64,000 bases of DNA from Siphonodentalium dalli (Eukaryota; Mollusca; Scaphopoda; Gadilida; Siphonodentaliidae). Location of the stretch: contig CP136067.1 in NCBI GenBank assembly GCA_032622095.1, positions 199,540,052 through 199,604,051 of the forward strand, given 5' to 3'. The translations under genes were made by a program, and so were the position numbers. This document shows, piece after piece, positions 25,301-40,300 of the stretch. How positions within the stretch are numbered: the stretch's first letter is position 1; every line of letters begins with the position of its first letter. Below the pieces are notes generated by a model, which had not been told where the DNA came from, made no database searches, and was given only the letters and a program-made list of their open reading frames with translations.

Positions 25301-28300
25301 TTAGGGCCGATTTTACAGACCGTAAATTAGGGCCGATGAGATCGGCCCCTGGCACTGAAAGGGTTAAACATTTTGTGACATATATTGCACTGAAATCTTG
25401 ATTGAAAATGCCCAGCTAAAACCAAGTCTGCAAATAGTGTCTGTTATTTGCAGAATGAGGTCCCCAGAGGGTGAATTTAGTGATGCTATCCCGCACAGTG
25501 GGCAAGCATCACCAAATTCACCCTCTGGGGACCTCATTCTGCTTAGGACTCACCTTCTGGGAAGTATCTATAGTCTCAAATTAACATTGTTTTTAGTTAC
25601 TTTTCCCCTTCTTGGAAGTTTCTATATCCCCTAATTTGCAGACGATAAAATGCATAATCGAGGTGACTAATGGGTGAACATTACCAATTTCAACTGGGGA
25701 ACTTCAATATGATCCTAGGTCTCCCATAACAGTTGAGGTCTAAGCAGAATGAAGTTCACAGAGGGTAAATTTGGTGATGCTAGCCCACTGTGCAGGATAG
25801 CATCACCAACTTCACCCTCTGGGGACGTCATTCTGCAAATGACACACACTATTTGCAGACTTGGCTAAAACATCAATCAGTCAAGACTGTCAAGTTATAT
25901 ATTAAAGTAACTACAACCTTTTAGATTCCATAGACTAGTGAAGCATTGACAGTAAACACAAACCAACCTCGAGGCATTTCTTCATATTTCACTTTCCGGA
26001 AGTCATCAGCAAATGGCAGAAATATCACATGGAACCCAGGAGGTGTTATCTGGACCTTGTGTTCATCCAGTTCTTCTTCCTATGAAAAATTCATTTATAT
26101 ATGATGTATATCTTCCCTAAACTTTAAATTACTGTGTTGATTCAAGGGTATTAAAATGAATCGTACACTTCAGCCATCTAATGACACCTAGTAATCTGTC
26201 GCTTTTTATCATATTCCAGTGATCAACATAGGTTGATAAATAATTGTAGTACATAAGTGGGCACTTACTCGGAAAAAAAACTCTTTGGAAACTTAGAATT
26301 CATTGCCTGAGTGCCTTTTTTTCAACAGCATTGGCCTAACAAAACTTGACCTTGTAAGCCAGTGCATTCTCTTAAATATGCGATACTCAATATGGGCGAC
26401 AACATAAATAAGAAAATGTACTAGCACAGAATCTTTAACGTTGCACCATCACAGCTCCAGTCATGAAGGATTAAAAAGTATTCTATTTTGGTCAGTTCCT
26501 GATATGATAAACATGAAGAGCGTTTGTCTTACTTCTAAGCGGAAAGTTGGAAACAGATGATGACCTAGTAATTCCACAGGTTAGTCACATTCTGGTCACC
26601 AAAAATAGGTAGTTAAAAACACAAAATACTAATATATAACCATTGTAATCTCAAATGACATATTTACAAGACATTAATATGTCATTTGAGATTACAATGG
26701 TTATATATTAGTATTTTGTGTTTTTAGCTACCTATTTTTGGTGACCGGAATGCGACTATCCTGTGGAATTACTAGGTCTAGTTTGAGACTTGAAGTGTAC
26801 GAGTCACTACAATGTCAGGCCATATTGACTAACCAACATGAGCTTATGTCACCTAAATTTTGTTTTGAACTGGGACATAAAATGTTACTATTTTTAGACA
26901 ATTACACTCTTTGACTTTGATGTGTTGATGTTTTCAGTGATATATATGTAACACAACAGACAATTCTCTGGGTTTTTTAGGACTAGTGTCTTCAAAATGA
27001 GTTTCATAGAAAGATGTTTGTTGTTGTTGTTTTTGGAAGCGTTGCCTCAAAGGATAGAGTATCTTTAACCATTAAACTCATTCAGTGCCAACTTTTGGTT
27101 TTGGGATTTTTTTACCCTGTGCCAATGCATTCTCTTATATATGCGAGTCGACCATAGGTCGCCTCACATATATATAAGAGAATGCATTGGCCTAACAATT
27201 TTTTATCATTTTTTTTAAATAAATGTTTTACAATTTTTAGGACATAAAATAAAAAATATCCATTACCCTGCAGGGAGCCCCACACATATATATAAGCATA
27301 TAGAAGAGTGTTGTCTGCTCATGTTTGTCTGGGGCTCTGTATGGGTGAAATTATAAAATTGTTAAAGAATACAAGAAAAAATTATTAAAATTGTAAAAAA
27401 TTGTTAGGCCAATGCATTCTCTTATATATGCGAGGCGACCTATGGTCGACTCGCATATATAAGAGAATGCATTGGCACAGGGTAAAAAAATCTTACGATT
27501 AGTTTTTTCTCAAATCGCTCAGAATTAGTCAAACATTGCCAGTATGACAAGTTTCCTGGCCAGTATCAAATGTTTTATTGAAACACATTCTATACAATGT
27601 TACATTCCATTCCCAAAAACGTATTTTACTGACAATGCGACCAGTTGTCATAGGAACAGCCTGTAGTTTGAGCCGACATATTTTACGACATTGGTAATAG
27701 TGAACTACAAGATAGTTATGCTACTTGCATTATTAAAACAGTTGAACAACATTCATAAGCAGACTATATATAATTTACAGTATGCAAGAGAAAATCCTGA
27801 CCATTCTATTTTAATTTTATTTTCAATTGAACAAACAATTCAATGTATGTTATGAAATCACAATCCTAAACAGTTACAGGCAGTTCTTATATGGTGTGCT
27901 GCCCTCTTGTCGATTTAGTCATTTTTGACGGCCAATCCCCTTGTTTATATACAATACAAATCAAACAAGAGGTTGCACGGGTGGTGCTTGCATACCCACA
28001 TGGTGGCAAATTCGAACCGACAAACTATTTTTGAGATATCTGCTCGGACCTACAAAAAAAACAAACATTTCCAGATAAACAAAGATGAATAACTCTATAA
28101 TTGAAAAACCGAAAAAAAAAACGATTGAACACTCCATTGAATGCCTTCGCAGTAGAGAACATCCATACCAAATTTCATTCAGATCCAACAACCGGTGTTT
28201 GAGATATCTGCCCGGATGGAAAAACAGATGCATAAATGTCCAAACGGACAGACAGGCTTAGTGTGCCTGTCATTTGCAGAATGAGGTCCCCAGAGGGTGA

Positions 28301-31300
28301 AATTAGTGATGCTATCCTGCAAAGCGAGGTACATGTACCATCAATGTCTGCGGACCTCAATCTGAATGGCCTCATCTGCTATGGGAGACATAGACTCAGA
28401 TTGAAGTTCCCAAATGGAAAATATTGTGATGTACACCCATTGGGAACCTCGATTATGCAATATGTCATCTACCAATTTGGGGATATAGAGAAACTAAACT
28501 AAAAAGAAATAGAATCTATGTTAAGAAGTTTCTATAGAAATATTATGATAAATACACGTTGCAGAGAAGATAAGGCCTAAGCAGAATGAGGTCCCCAGAG
28601 GATGAATTTAGTGATGCTAGCCCGCTATACAGATAGCGTCACTGAATTCGCCCTCTGGGGACCTCATTCTGCAAATGACAGGCACCATAATTTCAGGCCT
28701 GGGTATAACAGTGTTTGTTGAATTCAGACCAGAACTGTCGATAATCACCGTTATACATACCTGAGGCAATAAGGCCACGAATTTCGGAGTTCCACTCTTC
28801 CCTGGAATGTATTTACATATCGGGACAACATCCCTGTCGATGCAGCGCCGTAGTAATGCACAAAATACTGTGGTACTACCTACGACGGTCTGAAAATAAA
28901 ATTAAAGTTGAATTAAACATTTATTAGACAACTGCCTCCCAAAATAATTTGGGGAAGTTATTTTATTAGTGATTCCTCTCCAATATGTAACATTCCCGTT
29001 GCCACCCCACCCCCATAGCCCTTAAGGGAAATTTTGGAGTTGTATTTAAATGGACATAGTTCATTTTACCCTTCAAATTAAGTCTACTTTGGTATCTTAT
29101 TGGACTTTGATCGATAATGCCACTGTAACAGTAATGTTCACATAACAATCGTTTCAATAATATACAAAATCTTTATTAACCTCTTTGCTGCTATGACGTC
29201 CATAATATTATGGATGTAAAAGTGCAAGGCATGTGCTATATGGTCCATAGGTACTACAGACCTACTTCTGCACACTAGCAGTAGGCCATTATACATGCAT
29301 AACTGGAAGTCAGAGATTGGTGCATCGGAATAACTGAATCTCGAAGTTTAATTAACCCTTTCAGTGCCAAGTCCGATTTTTGTATCAACCCATATTTTCT
29401 TGATCATTTTTCAAATTTATTGATTATAAGAATGTGATACATTGATGGAAAGAGCTCTATTCATACAAAATCAGACTTGGCACTGAAAGGGTTAATTAAT
29501 GGTTGAACATCACTAACTTCAACTGGGGAACTACAATCTGACCTAGTCCTTCCATAGCATTTGAGGTCTAAACAGAATGAGGTTCCTAGAGGGTGAATTT
29601 AGTGATGTTAGCCCACCATGCGGGATAGCATCCCTAAATTTAACCTTTGGGGACCTCATTCTTCAAATGACACACTATTCGCAGGCTTGTTTCACAGCTT
29701 ACTCACATTTTCATCTGGATAAATAAACTGAGATGGTTTGACTTGGTAATGATTTTTCACACACTTCCTCGGCTTAAATCCCATCAGTTGTAATCCTGTT
29801 AATAGAAGAATGAAGAGTGTGAAAGACATTGTCATGAAAAACAAGAGGTTGCATGACGGGCAGTGTTCACGCTGCCGTGAGCAAATTTCGGCCCTGTGCC
29901 AATGCATTCTCTTATATATGCGAGTCGACCATAGGTCGCCTCACATATATAAGAGAATGCATTGGCTTAACACATTAAAAATTATAAAATTGTTAAAGAA
30001 TATAAGAAAAAATGGTAAAAAGTGTTAAAAAAAGATTTTTTTTAGGCCAATGCATTCTCTTATATATGCGAGGCGACCTATGGCCGACTCGCATATATAA
30101 GAGAATGCATTGGCACAGGGCATAACTATAACCATCACAATGTGGTCAATGAGCCGGTTCCAATGATATCCATATTTGTATGGTTTTATTGAGACAGACC
30201 CAAGATATTTTAGGCTGTTGAAGCTTTATTTGGCCGGTTTTGACCGGTTTGTTGGGTAAAGGGTTAAAGAAAAACAAAAGTGGCTCAACAAAATGTGCTA
30301 GTGGCTAAAGAAAGTGGCTCAAAGAACAGATTAAGTTTAACAATTATGTTGACAGTCTGAATGAAAGCACTCGCTAATTGATTCTCAGCTTATGCGACAG
30401 CGGCTGGTCGTAATTGTATTGCCTACAGTGAATGGGATTCCTACTTCTACTCGATAAAAACACACATTCATTGTATTACTTTCACATCACCAAGCATTAG
30501 TGAAACAAAGAAAAGGACACATATCCTATATCAGACTTTGCATAAACACTATATTGTATACCCGTGTCGATTGTGCAATTGATGGCCCTCCAATGTTAGA
30601 CTTTAATTTTGGTAAAGCATTTAATAAATGGGCAGATGTAAAATCTCACAGAATTTTCAATGTTTGATTATTAATATTGTTGTTGTTTTTTTACCTATCA
30701 TAACTTGTTATATTATATTAGAATAAATATTTGAGTTAATTAGCTTGTGTTCTTTGAATATATTTAAATCAAAGTGGCTCCAAAAATATGGTTTGAAAAA
30801 ATGTGGCTCAAGTGTATGAAAAGTGGCTCAAAAACATTCACAAGTGGCTATGGTGGTGGCTCAAGTAAATTTTGGGCCAGTGTGAACACTGACCACGGGT
30901 GCTGGGATACCCCCCATGGAGAAAATTTAAATATGGGCAGGTCGGAAACCAAATTGTGAACAAAAATGTGATGAACGAACAAATTACTTGACAATTCAAA
31001 CAAACGACGGACAATAAATCCAACATTTTCAGATAAAGAAAGAGGGATAACTCTTCAACAGAAAATGTGAAAATGTCAATGAACCCTCTTTTGAAAGCCC
31101 TCCTGATGACAAACCTGCATACCAAATTTCATTAAGATCCGATCACCGTTGGTCGAGATATATGAGTGTATGAACGGACGGAGAGACAGATGGACGGACA
31201 GCTAGACATGTAATCCGGTATACCTCCCATCTTTTGATATGTATCAATAGTTTAACACCATATTGATATGTATATTAAACAGTTATAGTAATGGACGTTC

Positions 31301-34300
31301 AATGCAGAATCAAATTCTTTTACAGATAAAGACTAAAATCAAATGGAATTTATGAGATATCAGATAACTTGCACTCCAGCTTCTATCAAATAGATAAAAG
31401 CCATAGCAGAAACTATTTGAAATGTAAATGAATGTTGTGTTTTTAAAAATTATCCTCAATTCATGGCCACGACAAGCATCCTAATCAAAATAATAACAGA
31501 ATTTCTGACAATCAATGTTGTATTTGAAGAAAAACTCGTAATATCATACCCAAATTAAATCGATCAAACATTCATTGAATTGTGTTAGACAGTGTTAAGG
31601 AATCATATAAACTTCCAAATTGATTGTGGAGGACTCAAATGTATACTTTTATATCCTATTCAGCAATGAAAGGGTTTTCCACCAGCCAAATAAAAAATGA
31701 GGCCATCGGGGAAAATACAAACCATAAGAACAACAAAATACTTTAAATTCCATTACTAGTATATGCACGAATTAGCGATTATGGAGTTAGACATTTCTGA
31801 GGTTCCCACTTACACTCTAAACAAATCATGTTAGTTGGATGTTTAAGGGATAAGTTAGTCACATGCATCTATAAGTGTCCTATGCACCGTGTTGACCATG
31901 TTTTTTTATCTTTTTTCATTGGGCTCAGAACATGAACAACATAAACACATTAGTTCGCAGAAATAAAACATGACAATCGAGTTTTCTTTATGACAACTTG
32001 ATTTCCCATGAAGGTCTGAGGTTCTGACAGGCCAGTAGCCATTTTTTTTACTTGGTATGGGGAGGGAAGTCTTGTTTCGGGAGGGAAATGAGACTGTTTA
32101 CCAGCTGCCCTAGCCTGTCAGGGTTCATGCCATTGGTAGCAAAATTGGCCAATTGTCAAATTTTTTTGGGGAATGGCCTAAGAAACTTTCATTTGGCCAA
32201 ACCTTTCAAAAGTTTCAATCCTATAGTCAGCAATCATATATCAGAATATCACAAGATTTACCAAATCACTTATGTTTGTTAATAATAGCTAATGAGTAGC
32301 TGCTCACATGCGAAAGTGTTTGGATAACAATACACCACAAATAACAAATGCTTAACAAGCCTTGAAATAGTGTGTCTGTCATTTGAAGAATGAGGTCCCC
32401 AGAGGGTGAATTTAGTGATGCTACCCCACATAGCGGGCTAGCATCACCAAATTCACCCTCTGGGGACCTCATTCTGCTTTCAACTCAGCAGAATGAGGTA
32501 ACCAGAGGGTGAATTTGGTGATGCTAGCCCGCTATGCAGGGTAGCATCACTAAATTCACCCTCTGGGGACCTCATTCTGCAAATGACAGGCACACTATTT
32601 CAAGGCTTGATGCTTAATTATCAGAACAATGATGATTAGCAGCTATTACGGCATCCTTTCTTACTCAACAGACAATACTACAGTAATGCTCTAAGTAATC
32701 GACTCCTTAAACACAGCAGAATTATGGGTAACTTTTCAGGATTTAGTCGAAAATATGGCTTGTTGCCATTCATCGGAAAGCTCTCCCTGAGAGCTTTCCG
32801 ATGAATGGCAACAAGCCATATTTCTGACTAAATCCTGAAAAGTTACCCATAATTCTGCTGTGCTTAAGGAGTCGATTAATTAGAGCATTACCGTATACTG
32901 TGTTTTCAATATATAGAGGATCTCACACGAGTTTCTAGTTTATACGGAATTTATCAACTGAGTTCACTAAATTTGATTTGAGCCGAGGTTTACAAAAGCT
33001 CAAATAGAATTTAGTGGACGAGGTTGATAAATTACGTATAAAATAGAACGAGTTTGAGATATACCTTTTATCACATGATTAAATAAACGCGAAGCAACGC
33101 AAAGTATTCATCGAAAACAACAATCATAACCTTCAGCAATCGCATGTCATTTAAATAATGGCGTGACATCATTGCATGCTTTAATATTATATGTGTGTCT
33201 TACCAATAATTATGAAGCTGGTTTTGTGGGTTAATTATGTGATAAAATGCAATACCAAATGAAAGGCTAAATCGGTGCACATTTATGTTGGTATATCATT
33301 CCGCATAGATAGATATATGTTACAGTTTTTGATGATCTCATTGGTGTAGTGTCAATTTTCTAATTTCATAATTGATCAGCTAATTTGTAGTTGGCCATGT
33401 GATTTATTCTCTTGATAAACTTTCTGTTACATTTTATTTTAATATTCTTTTATTCTGTTTTTGTTACTTTCAGATTCAACAATGATCCTTAATTTAGTTA
33501 TTCTGAAAAGAAATGGCCAAAATAATTTTCTGGCCAGTGCGAACCCTGTATTCTCTGTAGCTGTTATATCATGCTTCTTTTCATGGAAAAGCTCATCATT
33601 TCATACCTGATTTGTCAAATCTCTTCATTTCTATCACTTCGTCATTCTCAAATTCAATTTTCTTTCCTCCGTAAGTTTGAGCTTTCTTTAAATCCTGTGG
33701 CATCAGCACTTCACCAGTGTCCTACAAAAGAAGAAAACAATCAACACATGGAAGCTAATTTTTAAATTTAGAATATTTGAATGGGTTAATTTCAAATCGA
33801 CATAAATTTTCAACACTTAAAGATACTCAATCCGGTTTGATGGACCTATATCATCAGGTCACAATAATAACGTTACTTCAAACTACGCTTCAGTTATCAG
33901 CATCGATTAATTACAACAAAATAAAATCCTAACCGCTGTCAAATATGGTATAAAATTTCCCAAAACGTGTTATTTATCAACATGTTGTCCAACGAAATAT
34001 TGCCGTGTCTATGGTATTACCACTTGAGTATCACAAAATTTGGCCGTATTACCACTTTATTTAGAGTTATCCATCTTCATCCGCAATTTTGTCAGAGACC
34101 GTCGGTTTGACGACTTTTATCTGGGCCACAAACAAGTACACATTTCGAGAAATAACAAATTAAAAATATTTATATCTGATCACTCTGAGCTTTGATGGGT
34201 GGGTTCCTCGACTCAAATAATATATATTTTACCCCCGAAGCTAAAGAAATAGTAATTTAGAAGCATCTAATCAGATTGAGTACCTATAAAAGCACTTTAG

Positions 34301-37300
34301 TTCCTTTCAACTATTTTTTACCCCCGTAGCGTTAACCGAAGCATTTGGGAGCGATAATTCAGATTATGTATCTTTAAGTGATTTGTGGTTTAACCCTTTG
34401 AGTGCCAGGTCCGATTTTTTTATCAACCCATATACCCTGTGCCAATGCATTCTCTTATATATGCGAGTCGACCATAGGTCGCCTCGCATATATAAGAGAA
34501 TGCATAGGCCTAACAATTTTTCATCATTTGTTATTTTTTTTTTTACAATTTTTTACAATTTTAATAAATTTTTTCTTATATTCTTTAACAGACTTATTTT
34601 GTAGGTTCAGTGCCAGAGAATCTTACGTTTTTCATGGGCATCAAAATTATTACTATGAATACTTGGTGATAGTTTTGAGTTATAACATGCCCCTAAGGTT
34701 TTATCCAGTTTGTTTTTAAATTCGCTATAATATGTTTAAGCATACCCAAACAAAATTCAACCAAAAAAAAAAAAAAAAAAAATCTACCGGTATAAAAAAA
34801 AACAATTGTTTTTTTAGTTTTTTTTTTAGGGCCGATTTTACAGACCGTAAACCCTGGCACTGAAAGGGTTAAAATAAGACAATATCGCCAAATAAGTGCT
34901 CATTTATGTTGATATAAATTTCCTATTTTAGTTTTTGCAGTTCCCATCCATGCACATTCCCATTGTCATTTTTGTCAATTGAAATTTATCAGTTATTATG
35001 TACATTGTTAGTTATCTTCGGCAACATCAGGGGTACATGGAGATTTAATACCTGGATGTCGATTTTGAACCACGAGACGGAGCCAAGGGGTTCAAAAATA
35101 GACATCCATGTATTATCCATGTACCCCACGATGTTGGCGGAGATAACGATTTTGGCCCCACAACAATAGCCATGGGGCCTCAATTTAAGTGTGCTTTTCA
35201 TAGGTTCTCAGATAAATTCACACCAATCAGCACCAATAAGAATAATTCAGTAGCTGACCTATATATGGATTCGGCATCAGGTGACGTCAAACTAGAGCAA
35301 CATCATGATTGGTGGAAACTGCCAGTTCAAGGGTCATTCATATACCCCCCGATGTTTCACGTGCCCATATTCCCCCCAAAAATGCCCCAAAAAATAAGCC
35401 AAAAGAATTTTCAGGACAGCGTGAATGAGCCCTGTTGATGTATCCATCAACAGCTTGTCAGATGAAGATTCTCACTTACTCAGATAAGATCAACAAATTT
35501 CACAGTAGTGATATACAAGCCTTGAAATAGGGTGTCTGTCATTTGCAGAATGAGGTCCCCAGAGGATGAATTTAGTGATGCTACCCCCGCATAGTGGGCT
35601 AGCATCACCAAATTCACCCTCTGGGAACCTCATTCTGCTGAGGTGTAAGCAGAATGAGGTCCCCCAGAGGGTGAATTTGGTGATGCTAGCCCGCTATGCG
35701 GGGTAGCATCACTAAATTCACACTCTGGGGACCTCATTCTGCAAATGACAGACAAACTATTTCAGAGTAGTGATATATTAATCACATAATTAGCCCCTAA
35801 AACCGGCCTCATCTTTTTTAGTAAGACACACATGTATTATCAGCATGCGCAGTGCCGTGAGAGCTTAGCGCAATCATATTGATGTCAATGCTGGAACTTT
35901 TTCAGAACTGTTAATTTGAATATAATTATGATATTCAATTTGAGTTGGGTTATTTAGTGTAAACTGTAAGATAAGGGTGGTTGAGATACACATGGGTGAT
36001 AAGGGTGGCTGAACAAATTTGTCAACATGAAAAGACACATTTAAAATTGAACTATATTTTTTCTTGAAGGTGTCTTTACTTACTCTTTGTTGTGATAAGG
36101 AAATCAATATTAATTCTTTTTAGCTCCAGCCATTTCAAGATCGTTTTTACTTGCTGAAATGTGATTATGTGATAAAATGGATCTCAAATTCGTCGCAATT
36201 CTATACAAAATTTATACTAAACCTCGATTCGAATCAAATTTAGTGCACTCGGTTAATAAATATCGTATAGAATTGTGACTCATTAGCGATCCTCTATGTA
36301 TGAAACACGTCGTTGTTTACTTGTCACTATTGACTCACTTTTAGGTATGTCTTTGTATGTGTCTTCAGTTCTTCATTAGTTTTCTTGTATAGCTTCACAC
36401 CATATGGCTTGGGACAGGTTCGTACTAGGTTATAACTGAAACATAGAAATTTGTTTATCAACGAAACTGCATTCATAAATTTCAACAAATGTTATGACTA
36501 TAGAATTAGAAATGTGATTTGTAGTCTAACAAAGAAAATGTTGAAAAAGGTAGCAGCATCCAGTGGATGCTAAACCTGAGTCAATAAGTGGTGTGGAACA
36601 ATCCACTGGGGTCCAGCCTCAATTTAGTGTGTCTGACATTTGCCGAATTAGGTCCTCAGAGGGTGAATTAAGTGATGTGACAGAAGGTCTACTTCTTCAC
36701 GCATGTGCAGAGCGATATTTTAAGAAAAAAGTTTGCTTTTTATCGTTGCCCTAAGATTCCACTCCATTCCTCCAATATAAAATATATCAAATAACTTACA
36801 CTCCAATTCCAAACTCCATTCCTCCAATATCAAATATATCAAACCATAACTCACACTCCAATTCCAAACTCCATTCCTTCAATATCAAATATATCAAACC
36901 ATAACTCACACTCCAATCCCAAACTCCATTCCTCCAATGCCGAACGTACATCGCCGCAGTGCCCTCTTCTTATGGTCCTTTGTCCTCATTCTGTAATCAG
37001 AGATTAACCCTTTCTATACTAAATGGATTCTCCATTCAGTTATAAATGTATTCATTTGAATAGTCCATTATTTATTTGGAGGGATGTTCAGGTAAAACGA
37101 GCAGACGAGCAGACGACAGTATAACAAAACGATAATACAAGTGCAGAAGGATTCATATTCTTTGAAGGAACTGTTCCGATAACAAGTTTCAACTTATTGT
37201 ACTTATTATCTGAACATTTCCTATGGTCGTTTGTTGAACTTATTATCTGAACATTTCCTAAGGGAATTGCTCGTTTCATATCTCGTGCCAGGTTGTGACC

Positions 37301-40300
37301 CTTGGGCAGGGTCACTTGTACTGTGCTCGCTTCGTCGTACCTAGACGAGAAAAAGATACCTGGTTGTTGGGTATCTGTAAGCCGCTCTAGTGAAACGCCT
37401 GTAAAATGGCAGCAGGCACAAGACTCGGCATTACTCATAAAAAACAGCTGGGGTAATAATATAAGCGCTTAGAGCTACACCAGGGATTAAGCGCTATATA
37501 AATAATATACATTTATTATTATTATTATTTTCAAATTATGGCAGTATTTTTATAGCACAATACAACCAGCCAGCACTAAACTCTAGTGTAAGACAGGGAG
37601 GTTTTGAGCATGGAATTTCAAATTTTGCATACAGTACTGCCCTAAGTAATCGACTCCTTAACCACAGCAGAATTATAGGTAACTTTTCAGGATTTAGTCA
37701 GAAATATGGCTTGTTGCCATTCATCGGAAAGCTCTCTCCGACTAAATCCTGAAAAGTTACCCATACTTATGCTGTGGTTAAGGAGTCGATTACTTAGTGC
37801 TTTACTGTACGACAGGCCAAACCATGGTTCTATCTTAGGTTCTATGGACCCTACATTTTATCCCCAGTTGAAACCCTGGTCACAAGTGTTGTGTTCTGCG
37901 CCAATGGCTGTTAATGAGAGGAATAAGAATGTTAAGAATGTTAAAACAAGAATTTAGTCATATCCAAAATGGCCATTGGCAGTCATGTTTAGTAAGGAAA
38001 TTTGGAAATTTGATGGCTCCTGTAAAGAGTGAAATCTAATATGGCCATGTTTTTCATTTAAAAAAAAGTCAATTGCTCCCATCTACAGGTGATACTAAAC
38101 AGGCGTGTAAATTTAAAAAACAATTCTCCAATAAATGTAGGCTGCAGGGTGTGCCAATGAATTCAAATGTGAAACCCAAGATGGCTGCTGGTGGCCACGT
38201 TTTTAATGTTGTAATGAATTTTGGAAAAAATTGATGGCTCCCATCAAGAGGTCATCCTGAAGATGTATATGAATTTTGGTGACGATCTGATGAAGGATGT
38301 TGACTGTAGGGTAGGCTATAGGAAATTGTTGAAGGAGTGCACACAAGGATGGATGTCAAACCATGACAATAGCTTAAACTTGACGTTGTCAAGTTGAGCT
38401 AAAAATAATTGTTATTCCCATGAAAAAAGATGGTGGTCTCTACAAGTCTTTTATGTTGATGATATTGAAGAGTAAAGGCATAAAGTTGGCATCTTATATA
38501 CAGGCCAATCTGACCTTGTAAGGAGTCAATCTGACCTTGTAAGGAGTTCCTCTAATCGTTCAGAAGCATCAGGCAACTCCGTCAATTCATCGTCGGCAGT
38601 AAATATCAGATCCTGCAAAAAAAAAAGACAGACTGACTTATTAGTATTTTTAACCCTTAGCATGAAGCGCATGTATTCAACAAATCTCACAACTGCCAAA
38701 TACCTATTACATTTTCTCACATGTTGAATCTAAGCCGGATCTAATTTGTGTTGACAATGTCGCGAGAGTGATGAAATAAATTACGTCAACTATTTGATTG
38801 CATTGATGCCCAAATAATTGACAATTGTCTTACAAGACTTGAGTCAAAATTATGGCAACAATTATATCACTACTGAATGAAAGTCTAGGATATGGCTTAA
38901 AGATACAGACAGAATATATTATACTACAGCAGGGTTTCCGCGAGGGGAAAATTAATGAGTCTGTATTGTGAAAACACATAACGCGACGGGACGACAATGG
39001 TTCGTCCTGTCGGGCGAAAATTTTGTTATTTGACACTGAAAAGTAACAATTTCCTTGCACCTAAGAGTCTCACAAAGCAACCAAAGCTATACGTATATAT
39101 TACGCAAATCAATCATTTCCGTGGGTGCATTAATTAATTCTGTTGATGGTATCCAGAGAATCAATCAATTAATTACGCACATAAGACTGCCGTCTGATTG
39201 AAGATTATATATAAATGAACAAGCTACGAGTTAGTGTTTACAAATTTATACAATAAGATTCCGACAGGTATAATGAATCTAAACACTACAAAGCATCTAT
39301 GCATTGACCAATAATAGACAGCAAGGAGAATTGAATAAACTATTTCCTAGAATTTCAAGCAGCTTCTGTGAAAATGAAACTGACATGATATAGGCTGTCA
39401 ATCGTAAAACTATTTGTGCGCTGTGACGTCATACTGCAGGGTTTGTCTGCAGGAGATATTTATAACGGCAAAATACGAATGGTAGCGACACAGGTATTTG
39501 GCGAAAAAAAAAATTAATAAAAAGAGATTTTTATTAAATAAAAAAAAAAAATTGTGCCTAATACCTGTGGGTAGCGACATCTTTCACTCGGAACGCGTAG
39601 CTTGTTCACTAGTCTCTATTAGTCCATAAACTGACGACCGCAATTGCTTATTATGCGCAGTCAACAAAATCCCAAAGTGATTTGTTTCACAATAATACTG
39701 AACCTGTCCCGAAATCAGTCTTTATAGTGGGAATTCATAGTGACAAGTTAACAACACCATTCATTTGAACCATATTACATACATGGGGGATAAAGACAAA
39801 CACATACCCACTCCCCAATATGGAGATAAAGTCAAAGGACGGTAAATAATAGTTGCGTTGTCCCCAAGCACAATCAACGACGCACGTGTTCACATTTCCC
39901 GCCAAAATTATATTTTATAACACATTGGCTAAAACTCTGTTCTATACCTCATGGTCATGGACTCTGCAGAGGGACCCATTTATTATGTACCGTACGATAG
40001 CACGGGATCTCGGAGAGGAGTAGTTTCATCCATGAAAATCCCGTGCATAAAAATGTCCCGACTAAGAAATTCGGCGTTCGGTGCTCTTTGATCAAATTAT
40101 GTAATCGTAGGATATCACGGGATTTTCGAGCATGAGTAGTTTCATCCCGTACACAAAAATATGCGTACTCAGCAGACTCCGGCATTCTTTGTTTTTACCG
40201 CGACATGCATTACGCTGTATCTAACGTCGCTATTTGACCCGCTTTTTCACCAGTATTCTGTTTAACCCACCGAACTCCCGTTGTAACCTGATTTGTTTAA

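Noticed and set aside
36085-36130. Possible extra XRCC6 exon near cttactctttgttgtg
   Set aside because: A donor-like complement exists, but exons 11 and 12 already join in phase and match the family without a gap.
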